Source of the DNA: Ottelia alismoides | Taxonomy: Eukaryota; Streptophyta; Magnoliopsida; Alismatales; Hydrocharitaceae | Assembly (NCBI GenBank): GCA_037367405.1 | Contig: JAZKJV010008870.1 | Coordinates: forward strand, 124,001 to 188,000 | Direction of reading: 5' to 3' | DNA: 64,000 nt | Shown: positions 44,125-55,984 of the stretch, one piece after another | How positions within the stretch are numbered: the stretch's first letter is position 1 | Layout of the letters: every line of letters begins with the position of its first letter | Made by a program: the position numbers and the translations under genes | The notes under the pieces: model-generated | Database searches by the model: none | Told to the model about the DNA's origin: nothing | Seen by the model: only the letters and a program-made list of their open reading frames with translations

Positions 44125-44870
44125 AGTCAATGAAGTGACTATCGGTGGTCTAGGTCAGAATGCTACATTTTCTACATACTCTCTTTACGTACTCTGACTG
44201 GCCCTATTGGATTTTTTATGGTTTCTAGCGTGTGTTCTGGATGGTTGATATTAAGGTTTGGTGGGGGTGGGGGGTGTTTCCAACTCCTATTTATTTTGTA
44301 ATTTTGACCAGTTAAGCATCTTTTATGAAGACACAATGCATCCTCTTTCTCCGAGTCCTTGTCTATCTCATCGTCTGTTCCCATCAGATGATAATCATGA
44401 AGGACATGATTCACTTCTCTCAAGAGAGCATCACTAATAATTTCACACTCATGCGAGGCTGCATTATGAGGACACTTGAACTCCAAGCACAAAAGGAGTT
44501 GGCGTGACATGATCAGGAATGTCAACTTCAATCGCAACTGCAAATAGTAGAACTCTCTATTAGGAACTCAATGGAAGAGGATTTTCAAGTAATCATAGCA
44601 TATAGAAAAATGCCATGTATGTCATCACCTTCCAGGATGGACGCTAACATAAGGTCGAACCCTATACCACGTGAGATGCGATGTAACATGTTGATCTTCT
44701 GTGTGTTCCTATCCAAGTTCTTAGCAAACCAATTCCAACAGTTCCTCATATGTGATAGACAACCTTAATGGTAGACTATACACATTGTTATTCGATGAGA
44801 CATTGATACCGCCGCTTCAATGGAACATGCACTAAATTGAATCCATGGAAACCACATACTTGGGTTAAAA
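44125..44870 (-). pseudogene. Second copy of the Mutator-like N-terminal region
   Basis: 44125-44633 aligns to 36190-36691 with many substitutions and short indels. It then continues through the site where copy one is interrupted by CACTACAAG. On the minus strand the extension includes NWFAKNLDRNTQKINMLHRI, in the position of the N-terminal region of Mutator-like transposases. It is truncated on its C-terminal side at about 44125. Stops in all frames make it a pseudogene. Confidence 0.6.
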
Positions 44871-45171
44871 ATATGTGTGCGTATGTAAATATGGCATCAT
44901 TTGTACAATCACAAAATGCGCATTGTAATTGTAAAACAACAAATGATATTCAAACCCTATTCTAAGAATGAAGATGAAGTGGAGATACTAGGGTTGGGTG
45001 TAAATGGAAGGGCAACGACAAGGGGGAAAGATCTAATGTCGATGGTGGCATCACAGTGGAGAGCACATACAGGAGGAGGCGAGATCACTAGGCTAGGTGC
45101 CCATTGTCAAGGGAGGCAAAAATGCTAGGAAGGTGTGATATGTGTTTACCCTAGCCCATGCCTGATATGTA

Positions 45172-45239
45172 CCCCCCCCCCCCCCCCAATGAGTCCATGA
45201 GAACACACAACACTCTCTCTCTCTCACACACACACACAC
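45172..45239. repeat. Poly-C run followed by CT and CA microsatellites
   Basis: Sixteen consecutive C (45172-45187), then CT repeats and CA repeats at about 45212-45239. Long G/C runs of this kind are unstable and also error-prone in assembly. Confidence 0.85.
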
Positions 45240-46749
45240 TATGGGATAAAGCTGGCTCTTAAGAGACATGCGACATGCATATCACATGTATTAGCCGCGA
45301 CATACATGTTGTATGGATGAAGATATATAGGGAATTATGTTTATCAACTACACTAGTAAGGAAAGTTTCTCCAATGATTATCTCTTTCAAACTGAAATGT
45401 ACACTCTAAGAATTCTATTATTTTGTTCATATATGTCTGAAAATCATCATATCTTTTATTCAACTAAGTATTATCCATTCTTCTACATCTAAATATCACT
45501 GAAAGCATGAACTTAAATTTCACGAAATTTCATCAAGTTTTTGTCAAAATTTGATTTTGACAAGTTGTCAAATTAGATACCCTGTATCATTTCCTTTTCC
45601 AATATTTTGCCAATAATTTGATCCATTTCGATCAATTTCGGTCAATCTCGGTTCATTTTGGCTGAAACAACACAAAAAGAGGAATCTAACATTTCACCTA
45701 AAATCATCCTCTTTGCCTCTTAGGCCTCTGTTTAACCTAATTTCAGCCACTTTTGGGGTACTTATTGAGATATATATATATTGATTCATTACATTGCACC
45801 ATTTCATCTCCCAAGATACTAGAAATTTGCTCACTTCTCGAACTCTTTCTTGCTTCTTCTCTGTACTACAAGGAGTATGTGTAACTGTGTGAGTGCTAGG
45901 TTATTATTAGCCTTCCAAGTCTTATGACTATAAGTATTCGACAACTGTTAAGTTGGACATAAACTGTGCTCATGAATTCTACATAGTTTTTTAGTGTTAA
46001 TTTATTTGTTTGTGTCTCGTATATCATATAGTTTATGATCATAAGCACTACATTGCATCTATTAGACACAAATGTTAGAAATATTTATTTGTGTATGTAT
46101 GTGTTTATTTGTTATTTTATTTCTAAAATTAAACCTTTTTTCTAAATTGAAAGTATTTTGGTTAGATACAAATTCTAAGCTATTATTTAGATCTTCAAAT
46201 TTTTTATCATAACATGTCATTTTATTATGCCTTTTTTGTAAGCCTTTGTTTTTATATCTTATTATTGCATGTGTTACCGTTCTTAATGTTAATAAGGTGA
46301 AACTAATAGCTTCTATTTTAGGTTTCAGATATGGTTCTGGCTTTGAGCGACATATGAAGACTATTGGAGAGATGTATTAAAATTTAAGGTAACATATCGG
46401 AGAATTTCTTATTATTAGCAAGAAATCATGTATTTATAGCTCATTTATTGATATAAGAATATTAAAAATCTTAATTTTAGGAAAAATGATTTTTCAAGCA
46501 ATTTCTATCCATTTCACAATATTTCATCGAAATTCTATGGAATTTCTCTTTCAAGCTTACCAAAATGGTCGAGATCTGACATTTAAGGCAATTTCGAAAA
46601 GAGGGCGAAAGGAGAGAAAAGATGTTGGAGAAGTCAAAACATCAGATTGGAAGCACTCACAAGCGATGAACTTAGCCGTGGCGACAAACCTAGAGACAAC
46701 AAAGGAGAATGAGAGATGGAGAGGAGATGGCCAAAGTGGTAAATGAGGA
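45240..46749. other. Intergenic AT-rich DNA, no recognised gene
   Basis: Contains repeated phrases such as ATTTCGGTCAATCTCGG near 45640 and AATTTCTATCCATTTCAC near 46500, which suggests old repeat sequence. The only longer open frame (46486-46746, plus strand) shows no family resemblance. Confidence 0.4.
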
Positions 46750-47268
46750 AGGATTAGGGTGTATTGTCGATAGAATTGAACGAGACGATCAATTGACCAT
46801 CACCTTTATTGATCAAGCATGGGATTTTTTAATGTTGTTTTCCTTTGATATATGAGATAGTCTACACTTGCCCATGTAAGGGAGCAATTATGCGGGATCA
46901 ACATTGACTATACCTTAAATGAATAGAGGGGACGATGGCTGCAAGGGACATCGAGACGGTCCCATATATCGCCAATATCCCCCAAGACACTGCGTGACCG
47001 TCCTAGCTACCTCATGATGAACGGAGGGGATGATCAGACTCTTGACCGTAATCTCTACCGAGACTAAAATATTTTGTAATGCTTCGTTCAATGAAGGAGA
47101 CATTCAAATGAGTGAACATCTCAAAACACAAACATTGTGATGGACAATGGTTGATGCTCATCTCCACTGCTCATCAAGGGATGGTTGCCCATCAATTGTT
47201 CCCTCCGTGTCTATGCGTCACATAACTGTCCCTGGTAGTTGTCCCCAATGCACTTTTGTTGTATTGTA
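46750..47268 (-). repeat. Candidate opposite CACTA end with subterminal repeats
   Basis: Short motifs like GGGGACGATGG, GACGGTCCC, GGGATGGTTGCCC and ATAACTGTCCCTGG resemble the subterminal repeats at 36692-37575. The segment ends TTTTGTTGTATTG, which in reverse complement reads CAATACAAC, against CACTACAAG at the left end. The flanking trinucleotides do not match, so pairing with 36692 is unproven. Confidence 0.3.
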
Positions 47269-47639
47269 TCATTTGTACTATTGTTCTCACACCATATATA
47301 AAGAGAGAAATCTGCACCTTCAAGGATAGATAATACATGTATTATCAAAGAAATCATGAATATACAAGATGATCACAATAACAACTCATTAAATTTATCT
47401 TTAAACATTTTATGTTACAAGTGAACATGGGTATCCTAGTATTTAGATCATAGTAAATTTGAAGATGTTGAGTCCAACTCTAGTTTCAATTCGAATCATC
47501 ATTAATGTACTAAGGAAAATGAAAATTTATGTTAAATAAACCTTATGTTGCAAGGACACCTGCATAAATAAGAAAATGCGAGGTGTTACATAGGTGTAAT
47601 AAATACCTAAAGTATTTAAGGGCTTCCATGAAAGGTTGG

Positions 47640-48078
47640 AGCAACTTTATCTTAATAGCCGCATCTCCTGCGCATCACGGAGGAAAGGATGGGGTTCTCC
47701 TCTGCGTGATCCCAACGCCCCCATTCTTTGCTTCTCCACTCCGCGACTCCCCCTCCCTCTTCTTCTTGCCCTAGAAAAACGTTGGTGGCATTCCTCCTCC
47801 GATCCGCGGTCTCCCTACCAGGTCCGTCATCCCTGTGCCAGATCCTCCCAAGTATCTCCGCTTTCTTGTTTTAATCGCTGTCTCGCTCTTTCGATTCTGC
47901 TTCTCCTGTTTACATTGCTGCCAAATCAGGAAGAAAACATTTTTTAGGGTTTAAACGTTTCAATTTCATCGTTAGATCAGTGGTTTTTGAAAAAAAATGG
48001 AATCTTGATTTTTTTTTGGGTGTTGTTTTTGCAGTTTTTTTCTTTTGAATTTCTTGCATTGGATCTTAGAGAACTTTC
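47640..48078 (+). other. Probable 5' UTR and leader intron of the TM9SF gene
   Basis: A C/T-rich leader at 47670-47850, typical of plant 5' UTRs, is followed by T-rich DNA ending TGTTTTTGCAG at 48034, a good splice acceptor 44 bases before the start codon. Donor candidates are GTCCGT near 47820 and GTATCT near 47852; I cannot choose between them. Confidence 0.5.
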
Positions 48079-50049
48079 ATGGAGTCTCTACTAGTTGAAG
48101 GGGTCATCGTCTTGTTCTGGTTGTCTATTGCGTCGGTGTGTAGTGGATTCTACCTCCCCGGCAGTTACATGCACACTTACTCCCAAGGGGAAGCCATCTC
48201 TGTCAAGGTGAACTCCCTCACTTCCATCGAGACCGAGCTGCCTTTCGACTACTACTCCCTCCCATACTGCCGGCCCCCCGGCGGGATCAAGAAGAGTGCT
48301 GAGAATCTCGGCGAGCTCCTCATGGGGGATCAGATTGATAACTCCCCTTATGTATTCCATGTTAATGTCAACGAGTCGGTTTACCTCTGCACAACAAGCC
48401 CGTTGAATGAGCACGATGTTAAGCTCCTTAAGCAGCGCACACGGGATCTCTACCAGGTGAACATAATTCTTGATAATCTGCCCGTCATGAGGTTCACACA
48501 GCGCAACGGAGTTACAATACAGTGGACCGGCTTTCCGATCCGTTATACACGGAATGAGGTCACTGACGAGGACTACATAATTAATCACCTCAAGTTCAAG
48601 GTACTGGTGCACGAGTACCAAGGGAGCGGTGTTCAGATCATTGGTACAGGTGAAGAGGGGATGGGGGTCATCGCTGAATCAGACAAGGGGACGCCTTCTG
48701 GCTATGAGATTGTCGGTTTTGAAGTTGTGCCATGTAGTGTGAAGCGCAAGCCTGATGACATGTTGAAGCTGAACATGTATGATAAAGTTGATCAGGTTGA
48801 CTGCCCACTCAAACCGGAGAGGTCCCAGATGATCCGTGAACTGGAGAGGATTTCGTTTACATATGAAGTTGAGTTTGTGAAAAGTGATATCAAATGGCCA
48901 TCACGATGGGATGCTTACTTAAAGATGGAGGGTGCACGGGTTCACTGGTTCTCGATCTTGAACTCCCTCATGGTCATTTTCTTTTTAGCTGGTATCGTCT
49001 TTGTTATATTCTTGAGGACTGTTCGGAGGGACTTGACAAGATATGAAGAGTTAGACAAGGAAGCACAGGCTCAGATGAACGAGGAGCTTTCAGGGTGGAA
49101 GCTTGTTGTAGGCGATGTATTTAGAGAACCTAATTGCCCGAAGCTTCTTTGCGTCATGATTGGTGATGGTGTTCAGATTCTTGGTATGGGAATTGTGACA
49201 ATTGTTTTTGCTGCACTTGGCTTCATGTCTCCGGCATCTCGGGGTATGCTCTTGACTGGGATGATCATCCTCTACCTTATTCTCGGTATTGTGGCTGGCT
49301 ATTCTGGTGTTTGGCTTTGGAAAACCATTAAAGGTACCTCCGAAGGATGGAGATCTCTTTCATGGTCAGTTGCCTGCTTCTTCCCGGGAATTGTCTTCGT
49401 CATACTCACTGTCCTTAACTTTATTCTCTGGGGAAGTAAGAGCACTGGGGCCATACCAATTTCCATGTACTTTGTTCTTATATCCCTATGGTTCTGCATC
49501 TCAGTGCCTCTTACGCTTCTTGGTGGTTTTTTTGGAACTCGCGCGGCAAATATTCAGTTTCCAGTCAGAACCAATCAGATCCCACGAGAGATTCCAGCAC
49601 GCAAGTATCCATCATGGCTTCTCGTACTAGGAGCTGGAACCCTTCCCTTTGGAACACTCTTCATTGAGCTCTTCTTCATCCTCTCAAGCATCTGGCTTGG
49701 TCGGTTTTATTATGTGTTTGGCTTCTTGCTTATTGTCCTCACCATGCTTATTGTAGTATGTGCTGAGGTATCTGTGGTTTTGACCTACATGCATCTTTGT
49801 GTGGAAGATTGGAGGTGGTGGTGGAAGGCCTTCTTTGCTTCTGGATCCGTTGCCCTTTATGTTTTCCTTTACTCGGTCAATTACCTGGTGTTCGATTTGA
49901 GAAGCTTGAGTGGGCCGGTCTCGGCCATGCTATATCTTGGATATTCTTTGACAATAGCCACTGCCATCATGCTGGCAACTGGTGCCATCGGGTTCCTCAC
50001 ATCTTTCTACTTTGTTCATTATCTATTCTCATCGGTTAAAATCGACTAG
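48079..50049 (+). CDS. Transmembrane 9 superfamily (TM9SF/EMP70) protein
   Basis: An intact single-exon gene for a 656-residue protein of the endosomal/Golgi membrane, full length for the family. Residues 1-23 form a signal peptide (cleavage likely near CSG-FYLPG). A lumenal domain (24 to about 285) has LPFDYYSLPYCRPP, typical of the family. The first membrane helix spans about 291-312 (HWFSILNSLMVIFFLAGIVF), then a cytosolic loop with RRDLTRYEELD and WKLVVGDVFREP, then eight further hydrophobic segments to the end. The C-terminal SSVKID carries the KXD/E signal that plant TM9SF proteins use for COPI binding and Golgi retention. The lack of coding introns fits one plant TM9SF subgroup. TM9SF proteins help sort membrane cargo; the cargo here is unknown. 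The start follows a leader intron and has no competing upstream ATG in frame. Confidence 0.96.
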   Translation: MESLLVEGVIVLFWLSIASVCSGFYLPGSYMHTYSQGEAISVKVNSLTSIETELPFDYYSLPYCRPPGGIKKSAENLGELLMGDQIDNSPYVFHVNVNESVYLCTTSPLNEHDVKLLKQRTRDLYQVNIILDNLPVMRFTQRNGVTIQWTGFPIRYTRNEVTDEDYIINHLKFKVLVHEYQGSGVQIIGTGEEGMGVIAESDKGTPSGYEIVGFEVVPCSVKRKPDDMLKLNMYDKVDQVDCPLKPERSQMIRELERISFTYEVEFVKSDIKWPSRWDAYLKMEGARVHWFSILNSLMVIFFLAGIVFVIFLRTVRRDLTRYEELDKEAQAQMNEELSGWKLVVGDVFREPNCPKLLCVMIGDGVQILGMGIVTIVFAALGFMSPASRGMLLTGMIILYLILGIVAGYSGVWLWKTIKGTSEGWRSLSWSVACFFPGIVFVILTVLNFILWGSKSTGAIPISMYFVLISLWFCISVPLTLLGGFFGTRAANIQFPVRTNQIPREIPARKYPSWLLVLGAGTLPFGTLFIELFFILSSIWLGRFYYVFGFLLIVLTMLIVVCAEVSVVLTYMHLCVEDWRWWWKAFFASGSVALYVFLYSVNYLVFDLRSLSGPVSAMLYLGYSLTIATAIMLATGAIGFLTSFYFVHYLFSSVKID

Positions 50050-51388
50050 GTGGGTTGTATCGTCCAACTTCTTGTGCTCCATGGCGACATTTCTTGCCCA
50101 TAAGTTGTTTTGTGGTGGATCACATATGATTTTAAGCTGTCCATGAGCATTTAATCTTAAGTTCCTTGCCCTGTCTGAAGAAGTCTTGGCAGAAAAGTCA
50201 GATCTTGGCAGCCTCAAGATGCAGGAGCAAGATCTGGTAGCTGATTATTGTGCATTGATGTAATGGATGATGCTGTGTACTGGAGAAGTTGGAATTTGGA
50301 TCCCCTGAGGTCTTCTGACAAAGTACCATTCTTTTCTGTTACATTCTTAATGAATCTAGCCTTCTCTATGATAGCACTTGAAAATTAGGTCAGTAATATT
50401 GTTGGTTTGTTGTGAAAATCCTAGTCATCTCATGCATTCTTTATTAAAAACTTGTGCGTTGTGCAAAGCAATGGATTACACTTGGCTTGTAAATTTCTTT
50501 ATATAATTTGACTGATATATTATGGGAAAAAAACTAGTGAACATTGTGCAATACCAGTATTAATTATTGACTGTACATTTGTATGTATTTTCATGGGTAG
50601 CAATACGATAGTGCGATCGAGTTTCACAGGTCCTTCATTTTTTTCCTTTTGATTTTAAAATAGGCACAACATGAAGACTTACCAAGTGGTTCACCCGATC
50701 AAGTACTACTCTCGCCCAAATACACTTAACTTCAGAATTTTGATGGGATGCAATGTATTAAATTTAGTATGATCGCATCTCACATGTCCTTCACTTACTT
50801 TGATCTTAATCTTCATGTTCTCATATTGGGAAATGACTCATTTGTAAATGCAAGGACATGTTCTATCGAGTTTTAAGCTGGAGTTTTTATGATGGGAAAT
50901 AGTTCGATTGATGTTGTGGTCTATTTTTTCTTATTTTCTTACAGTCTATTTAGCTATTCCCTTTTGGAAAATGTCTGAAAAGACTATCCACTGCTTGCCA
51001 ATGTGATATATATGAATATCCACTCTTCGACGGATGGTATCCACTTTCCTGTTTTTTTTTTCCGTTTGTGACATTTATCCTTTTATTTCTATTCATCTTC
51101 AAAAAAACTTTGGATGCTGATAGTGACCCGCTTTGTTTGTGGTACTCGGATGGATTTTCTTCCCAAATTGCGAGCAAATGAAAGATAGGCTATACCCAGT
51201 TTCATAGTATGCATAATATAGTATGAGTTTAATGGGGCTGCCCCCGCACCTTTTTTTCGTCAGAAACAGAGAATGAATAGAACATACATGAGAAATCAAT
51301 AGAAAAAAGAAGGGAATGGATGAAATTGCTTTCCAAATTAGGGACTCTTATTTCTTAGTTTTTTATGGTTTAAGAGGTTGTGGGTTCC
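50050..51388. other. TM9SF 3' UTR and downstream intergenic DNA
   Basis: The first 300-400 bases after the stop are less AT-rich and probably form the 3' UTR; an AATGAA at about 50349 is a possible weak polyadenylation signal. Beyond about 50450 the sequence is AT-rich with no coding signal I recognise. Confidence 0.5.
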
Positions 51389-51860
51389 TGATGAATCTCC
51401 ATTTTATCACCTTTATTTTATCATTTCGACCTTAAAAATCCTAGCTAATGCATGTAAATAGCATTAATTTGTATACAATTATAACCATAAACTCCGAGAC
51501 CGAATCAAGAATTGAGTTGGTAGACAAGGAATAAAATAGGGGGAGATAAGGGCCAGAGATAGAATAAAAACCCTATTCTTTTATTCTTTATTTATGCATT
51601 TTGACACCTATTTTATTCTTTATTATTTATTCATCAAATAAAGAAACTTTGTACATGAAAGTTGTGGATAATAATGTGAATAAAAATACAAAATTGAGTT
51701 TGTACAAAAATAATATACATTGTACATTTTATACACAAAATAAAAAGTCAAAAACCAAACTTCAGAGACCCATATCTTTTAAATAAAAACTCAAAATATA
51801 TCAAAATCACCTCTACTTGTATATAACTTTTCACAAGTTATTTAATGGTGGTGTTTTATA
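51389..51860 (+). repeat. Truncated Athila-type LTR fragment
   Basis: Starts TGATGAATCTCCATTTTATC and follows the same order as the solo LTR: TAGCTAATGCATGTAAATAGC, CTCCGAGACC, AGGGGGAGATAAGG, CATTTTGACACC, then AAATAAAGAAACTTTG and GAAAGTTGTGG. It breaks off at about 51860, before the GC-rich core. It is more diverged than the solo LTR. Confidence 0.8.
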
Positions 51861-53236
51861 TTTGGTTCTCGGTTTACCCGAGGATAAACCAATTACCCAT
51901 GATGCAACTCATGTTTGATTCTGGGTAACCACTGTCTGTATTATAACTAATTGGATGGGTCCCATATTTTCTTTGCTATCGTATTTCAAACTATATACAA
52001 ATCATTTATATGATTTATACATCAAATAAGCAATTATCGCATCACATTTACCATTCCAACCATTCAAGCTATCCAAACACCTATAATTCGCGAAGTACAA
52101 CCCATCTTATGAACCATTTGGAAGGATCTTACTCCAATTCAACCCAACTTGATTGTGACTTTGAATTTTGTTCTTTACGACGAAAATGTTTTATCTTAAT
52201 CTTCTGGCTTGTCCCTTCAATCCTTAGCGGTGTTCTTATTTTCCCTTCAGGCTTTACTGAACTTGGCAAGCTTAGACTCCATGTTATGTTTGGTTGCGAG
52301 AATGATATGTGGTTTAAAGGAGCCAAGAGTAACTAGAGGATAGAATAAATGAGGTTGGGGAAAAAGACCAGGAGGGATAAGAGATAGAGTATAAATAGTT
52401 TTGAGAAATTAGAGAGATGTCTCTTGGTGTTTGGGTCTCTCCTCAAGGAATATGGAAGTGGGTAGAAAGCTTTGAACAACTAATAGACTTAGCATAACAT
52501 CTCCTACACACTCACTGATATACTATAATGACAAGTAAACTAAAATTAAACATGGGATTGATATAGACATAGTGAGTCTTAATGGTTTGATCTTTTCTCT
52601 CTATCATTATGTTCACAACTTAGGTATGCATTTATATACTAGTGTATCATCAGTATAATTAGGGAGGTGCTACACTAGTCCCCTTGTGCATAGATAGGTA
52701 CTTGCTCAAATATTGAACTATAGTCAATACTTCCCAACCTGGGGAGATCCAAGAGGATACCACTCTGATGAGATCTACTTGTACTTTCTTCCTTCCTAAA
52801 ACCTAGAAGATACATGGTATGAAAACAATGGTCAGATTGGACGCTTTTGTGCTTGGGGAATCCAGATAGTTACTCATTGTGTGGTTGATTGGTTAGTTAG
52901 GTAATTCCTTCGCTAACACAAGTATGAGATATACCATGTCATTAAAATGCACAAGTAAGAAAGACTCTAGTGCCTTGTAGGTATGTGTGTATGCATGAAC
53001 AAGCAATGTGCGTGTCCAAAATGTGATCAATTAGGGTTTTGATTTACTCAAGTGGGTACACAAAAATTTTAAGTTATGATGATCAATTTTTACGAAAAGA
53101 TTGTTTTTACTTGTATTTTCACTTTCTTTGAGAAATATTCATGTTACGTAATGATCTCTTCCCTTCGAAGCTCAAGCTAAATGATTAAATCGAATTGTTC
53201 AGAAATAATGGAGGAAATGGAAATGATGGCAAGGTA
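51861..53236. other. AT-rich intergenic DNA
   Basis: A 108-codon open frame (52010-52336, plus) shows no family resemblance and overlaps an opposing open frame. I see no gene or clear repeat boundary here. Confidence 0.4.
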
Positions 53237-53336
53237 TGCAAAATAAGACATGCCTATCAGATAAAGGCATAAAAAAAGGACAAAATGCAAAATAAGACGT
53301 GCCTATCAGATAAAGGCATCAAAAAAAAGGACAAAA
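53237..53336. repeat. Tandem repeat, two units of about 50 bp, with a diverged third copy
   Basis: The unit beginning TGCAAAATAAGAC and containing GCCTATCAGATAAAGGCAT occurs at 53237-53285 and 53286-53336. A looser copy (AAAATAAGATGTGCCTATC, then ATGATAAATATGTGTT) lies at about 53508-53590, paired with a longer flanking similarity at 53340-53390. The inner GCCTATC...GATAAAGGC part is itself an imperfect inverted repeat. Confidence 0.75.
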
Positions 53337-53930
53337 TTGAGACTAGTAATGATAAAACATGTGTTTTAACATTTAAGCCACCAAATCCGTGCATCAGATG
53401 GAATCAAAATTGACAAAGTTATACAATTGTACAATAGATGAATCGGTCAAACTCAAGGAGGCAAACAAATTGACATTACAAGGCACATGGAAATAACCGC
53501 AATTTGGACAAAATAAGATGTGCCTATCTGATAATAACACCAAAATATTATGATATAATCGAGAATAGCAATGATAAATATGTGTTATAACACCTAAAGA
53601 TTCAAAGTAATTCCATTAGCTCAAATAAAAGTTAATACAATTATAATACTCATAAATGGATATGTTGAAAATTAATGAGGTAAAGCTCAATTGAGTCAAA
53701 GTAGTAATTTAACATTTTTTATTATGTGAGTTTTACCTGACGAATCCTATAAACTTTGTAAATTACCTTTTTGGTTTTTAAAATATCGATATTCTTCCTT
53801 TGACCTCGTTAACTTGTTACCTCTTACTATGTAGATCATGCTGTTAACTCCCATCTATTTGCCTATTAAAACAAACAGAATTTGTGAATTTCTTTCCATA
53901 ATATCCATTTTATTTACAAAATTACAATGA

Positions 53931-54599
53931 ATGCCATCATGGTTTGCTCCTCCACGACATCCCCACCACCCCTCCGTCTCTCCCATTCCGACCTCCCCTC
54001 CGCTTCCCCCATTTCGGCTCTTGGCGGACGTGGGCACCTCCTCCACGGGCACATCGCCTACCGATCCCTCCTCCCTCCTCAACCATGCCCTCTTACACCT
54101 CATCGCGATCCGCACCCGCTGCAGCCTCTTTGTCATCTCGCACCCCTCGGTCGGTAGCCCGCACGAGATGATCTTATCGAGGCTCGTGGATCCCTTCCTC
54201 GCGTGCTTCCTCTCCACTCGTGAGCTCATACCCAAGGGAAGCTACTCCTTCACCCTCCATCCTTTCACCTACTCATCCCCGTATTTCACCAAGGCCGCCC
54301 TCAAGCACTTTGTCCGCTTTGTCGCCACCTCGGAGATCCTCGAGAGGGTCATCATCATCGAGAACGAGATCGTCCAGATCGACGACTCCATCCGCAAGGA
54401 CGACCTCTCCGTCGATGAGCTCTTAGAAATAGATCGGATTGTGTTGGATCTATCGTGCCGACGGCTAAATCTGTTGCCTTTTTCAGCTAATGGCGCTGCA
54501 AAGAAACCCGTCACTGCCCCCTCCAAGTTGAGTTCTCCTTTTGGACTCAGGATGCGATTTTTCTGGGGAAATGACTCTGTGAAATTACTCTCCCTGTGA
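53931..54599 (+). pseudogene. COP1-interacting protein 7 (CIP7)-like N-terminal fragment
   Basis: Residues from about 54063 on show the conserved N-terminus of plant CIP7-like proteins: LLNHALLHL, RTRCSLFV, the LIPKGSYSFTL stretch, YFTKAALKHFVRFV, EILERVIIIENEIVQIDDSI. Arabidopsis CIP7 is a nuclear COP1 partner that promotes light-regulated gene expression. The family start Met-Asp-Pro is replaced by Thr-Asp-Pro at 54060, so the open frame begins at an upstream ATG with a proline/serine-rich extension. After about residue 165 similarity stops and the frame ends at 54599. No further CIP7 sequence appears in the next 9 kb. The island is GC-rich in AT-rich surroundings, fitting a captured or duplicated exon-1 fragment. 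A remote exon cannot be excluded. Confidence 0.6.
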
Positions 54600-55984
54600 A
54601 TGCTCTACCAGGCGAGTGAAGATCTTGGGAAGGAGGACGAGGAGAACCAATAGGCAGTGTCGTCCGTGACATTTCATGGGCCCTAGGCAAAAGAGAAGAA
54701 ATAATTTAATTTAAATTTTTTAATTTGTAAATTTCTTATAAATAAAGTTCTTTAAATTTTAAAAAGAGCTATGTATGTTTATGATCAACGAGCATCAAAC
54801 AATAAGTAATGAATTAAAAATATAAAAAATAATAATTTCTACAATTGAAATAGACATCTATGGATAGAATGTAACTCAAGGAACGGAAATACAAACAAAA
54901 GCTATGGGAAATATCTAGAAAAAAATGTGCGACCTTGTTTTTTAAAGTTAGAATTCTTGAGAACGTTCAAGCACAGAAGCACATATATCTATTAACTATA
55001 ATAATAAAAATATTTAAAAATTAAGAGTTTCATTTCTTAATGTCTATTTTCCATATCATATGGACCGAAAAAATATGGTTAGAGAATAATAATAATCCAG
55101 CAAGAAGCACTAAACAATTAATTGCAATAAAAATAATATGTGATATAAATAGATAATAAAATAATAGTTAATTGAAAAAATAATCAAGTAATCAGTTTTT
55201 TTATTTGACAGTGGTAATCAGGCCAAGCTGATAGTTTCTATTAACAGTCCAAGATCCAAACATATATATGTTAATAAAATAACTTCTCAATCACAACTAG
55301 CATTAATCTTGAAACCTAAATTACATAATAAAGATTTAGTTTTAAACAAGTTACCTAAAAAGATTATTTGATGGTTATGCACAACCAACCATAAAATACT
55401 CTTACCACAAATATAAAACTGATTAATGACAATAAAAATTTTGAAAAAGGAAATGCATGTCATGTGATTGAGAAATGAGAGATGATTTTTTTGTAAAAAA
55501 GATAACAACAATTTAAGTGGTTAACGACACATTCCCAATCTCTTACCATGTGTAATAACTTTCAATTTTATAATTTCTTAGAAAAAAATGATAAGAGATG
55601 ATTTACAATTACACAAATATGGTGAGTAGATGTGTGAATCTCAAAAATAACTTTGATTTGTGGATCTAAAGGAAAAAACACAATGCACAAATATAAAAAA
55701 ATATCATTCACTGAGGCCGTGATTTGCGTTTGTCCAACAACAACTAGTCATAAATTAAAAGCATGAGAAATTGCAGCAGTGGCAGAAATCGCAAATCACA
55801 AGAGGAGGAGGTCATATTTGTCTCCAAAGGACACATTTAAGTTCAATGTGGGGTCTTAACTTTTGAGATATTAGTGTGACATTCGGGAATCCAAATGCTT
55901 TTTAGGATTTAGGAATATGAAGAATCAAATGACATATGCAATTTTAAATAATTAATGGACCTGTATAGCCATTTATACATTGGA
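54600..55984. other. AT-rich intergenic DNA
   Basis: About 1.4 kb of strongly AT-rich sequence with no coding signal. No continuation of the CIP7-like protein is visible. Confidence 0.5.

Noticed and set aside
36692..47268. One CACTA element spanning both candidate ends
   Set aside because: The far end (CAATACAAC in inverse) is degenerate and the flanking trinucleotides GGA and TAT do not match; it also would contain a copy of its own target, so I leave the pairing open.
48091..48621. 176-codon minus-strand open frame inside the TM9SF gene
   Set aside because: It is an antisense shadow of the conserved lumenal domain and has no independent support.
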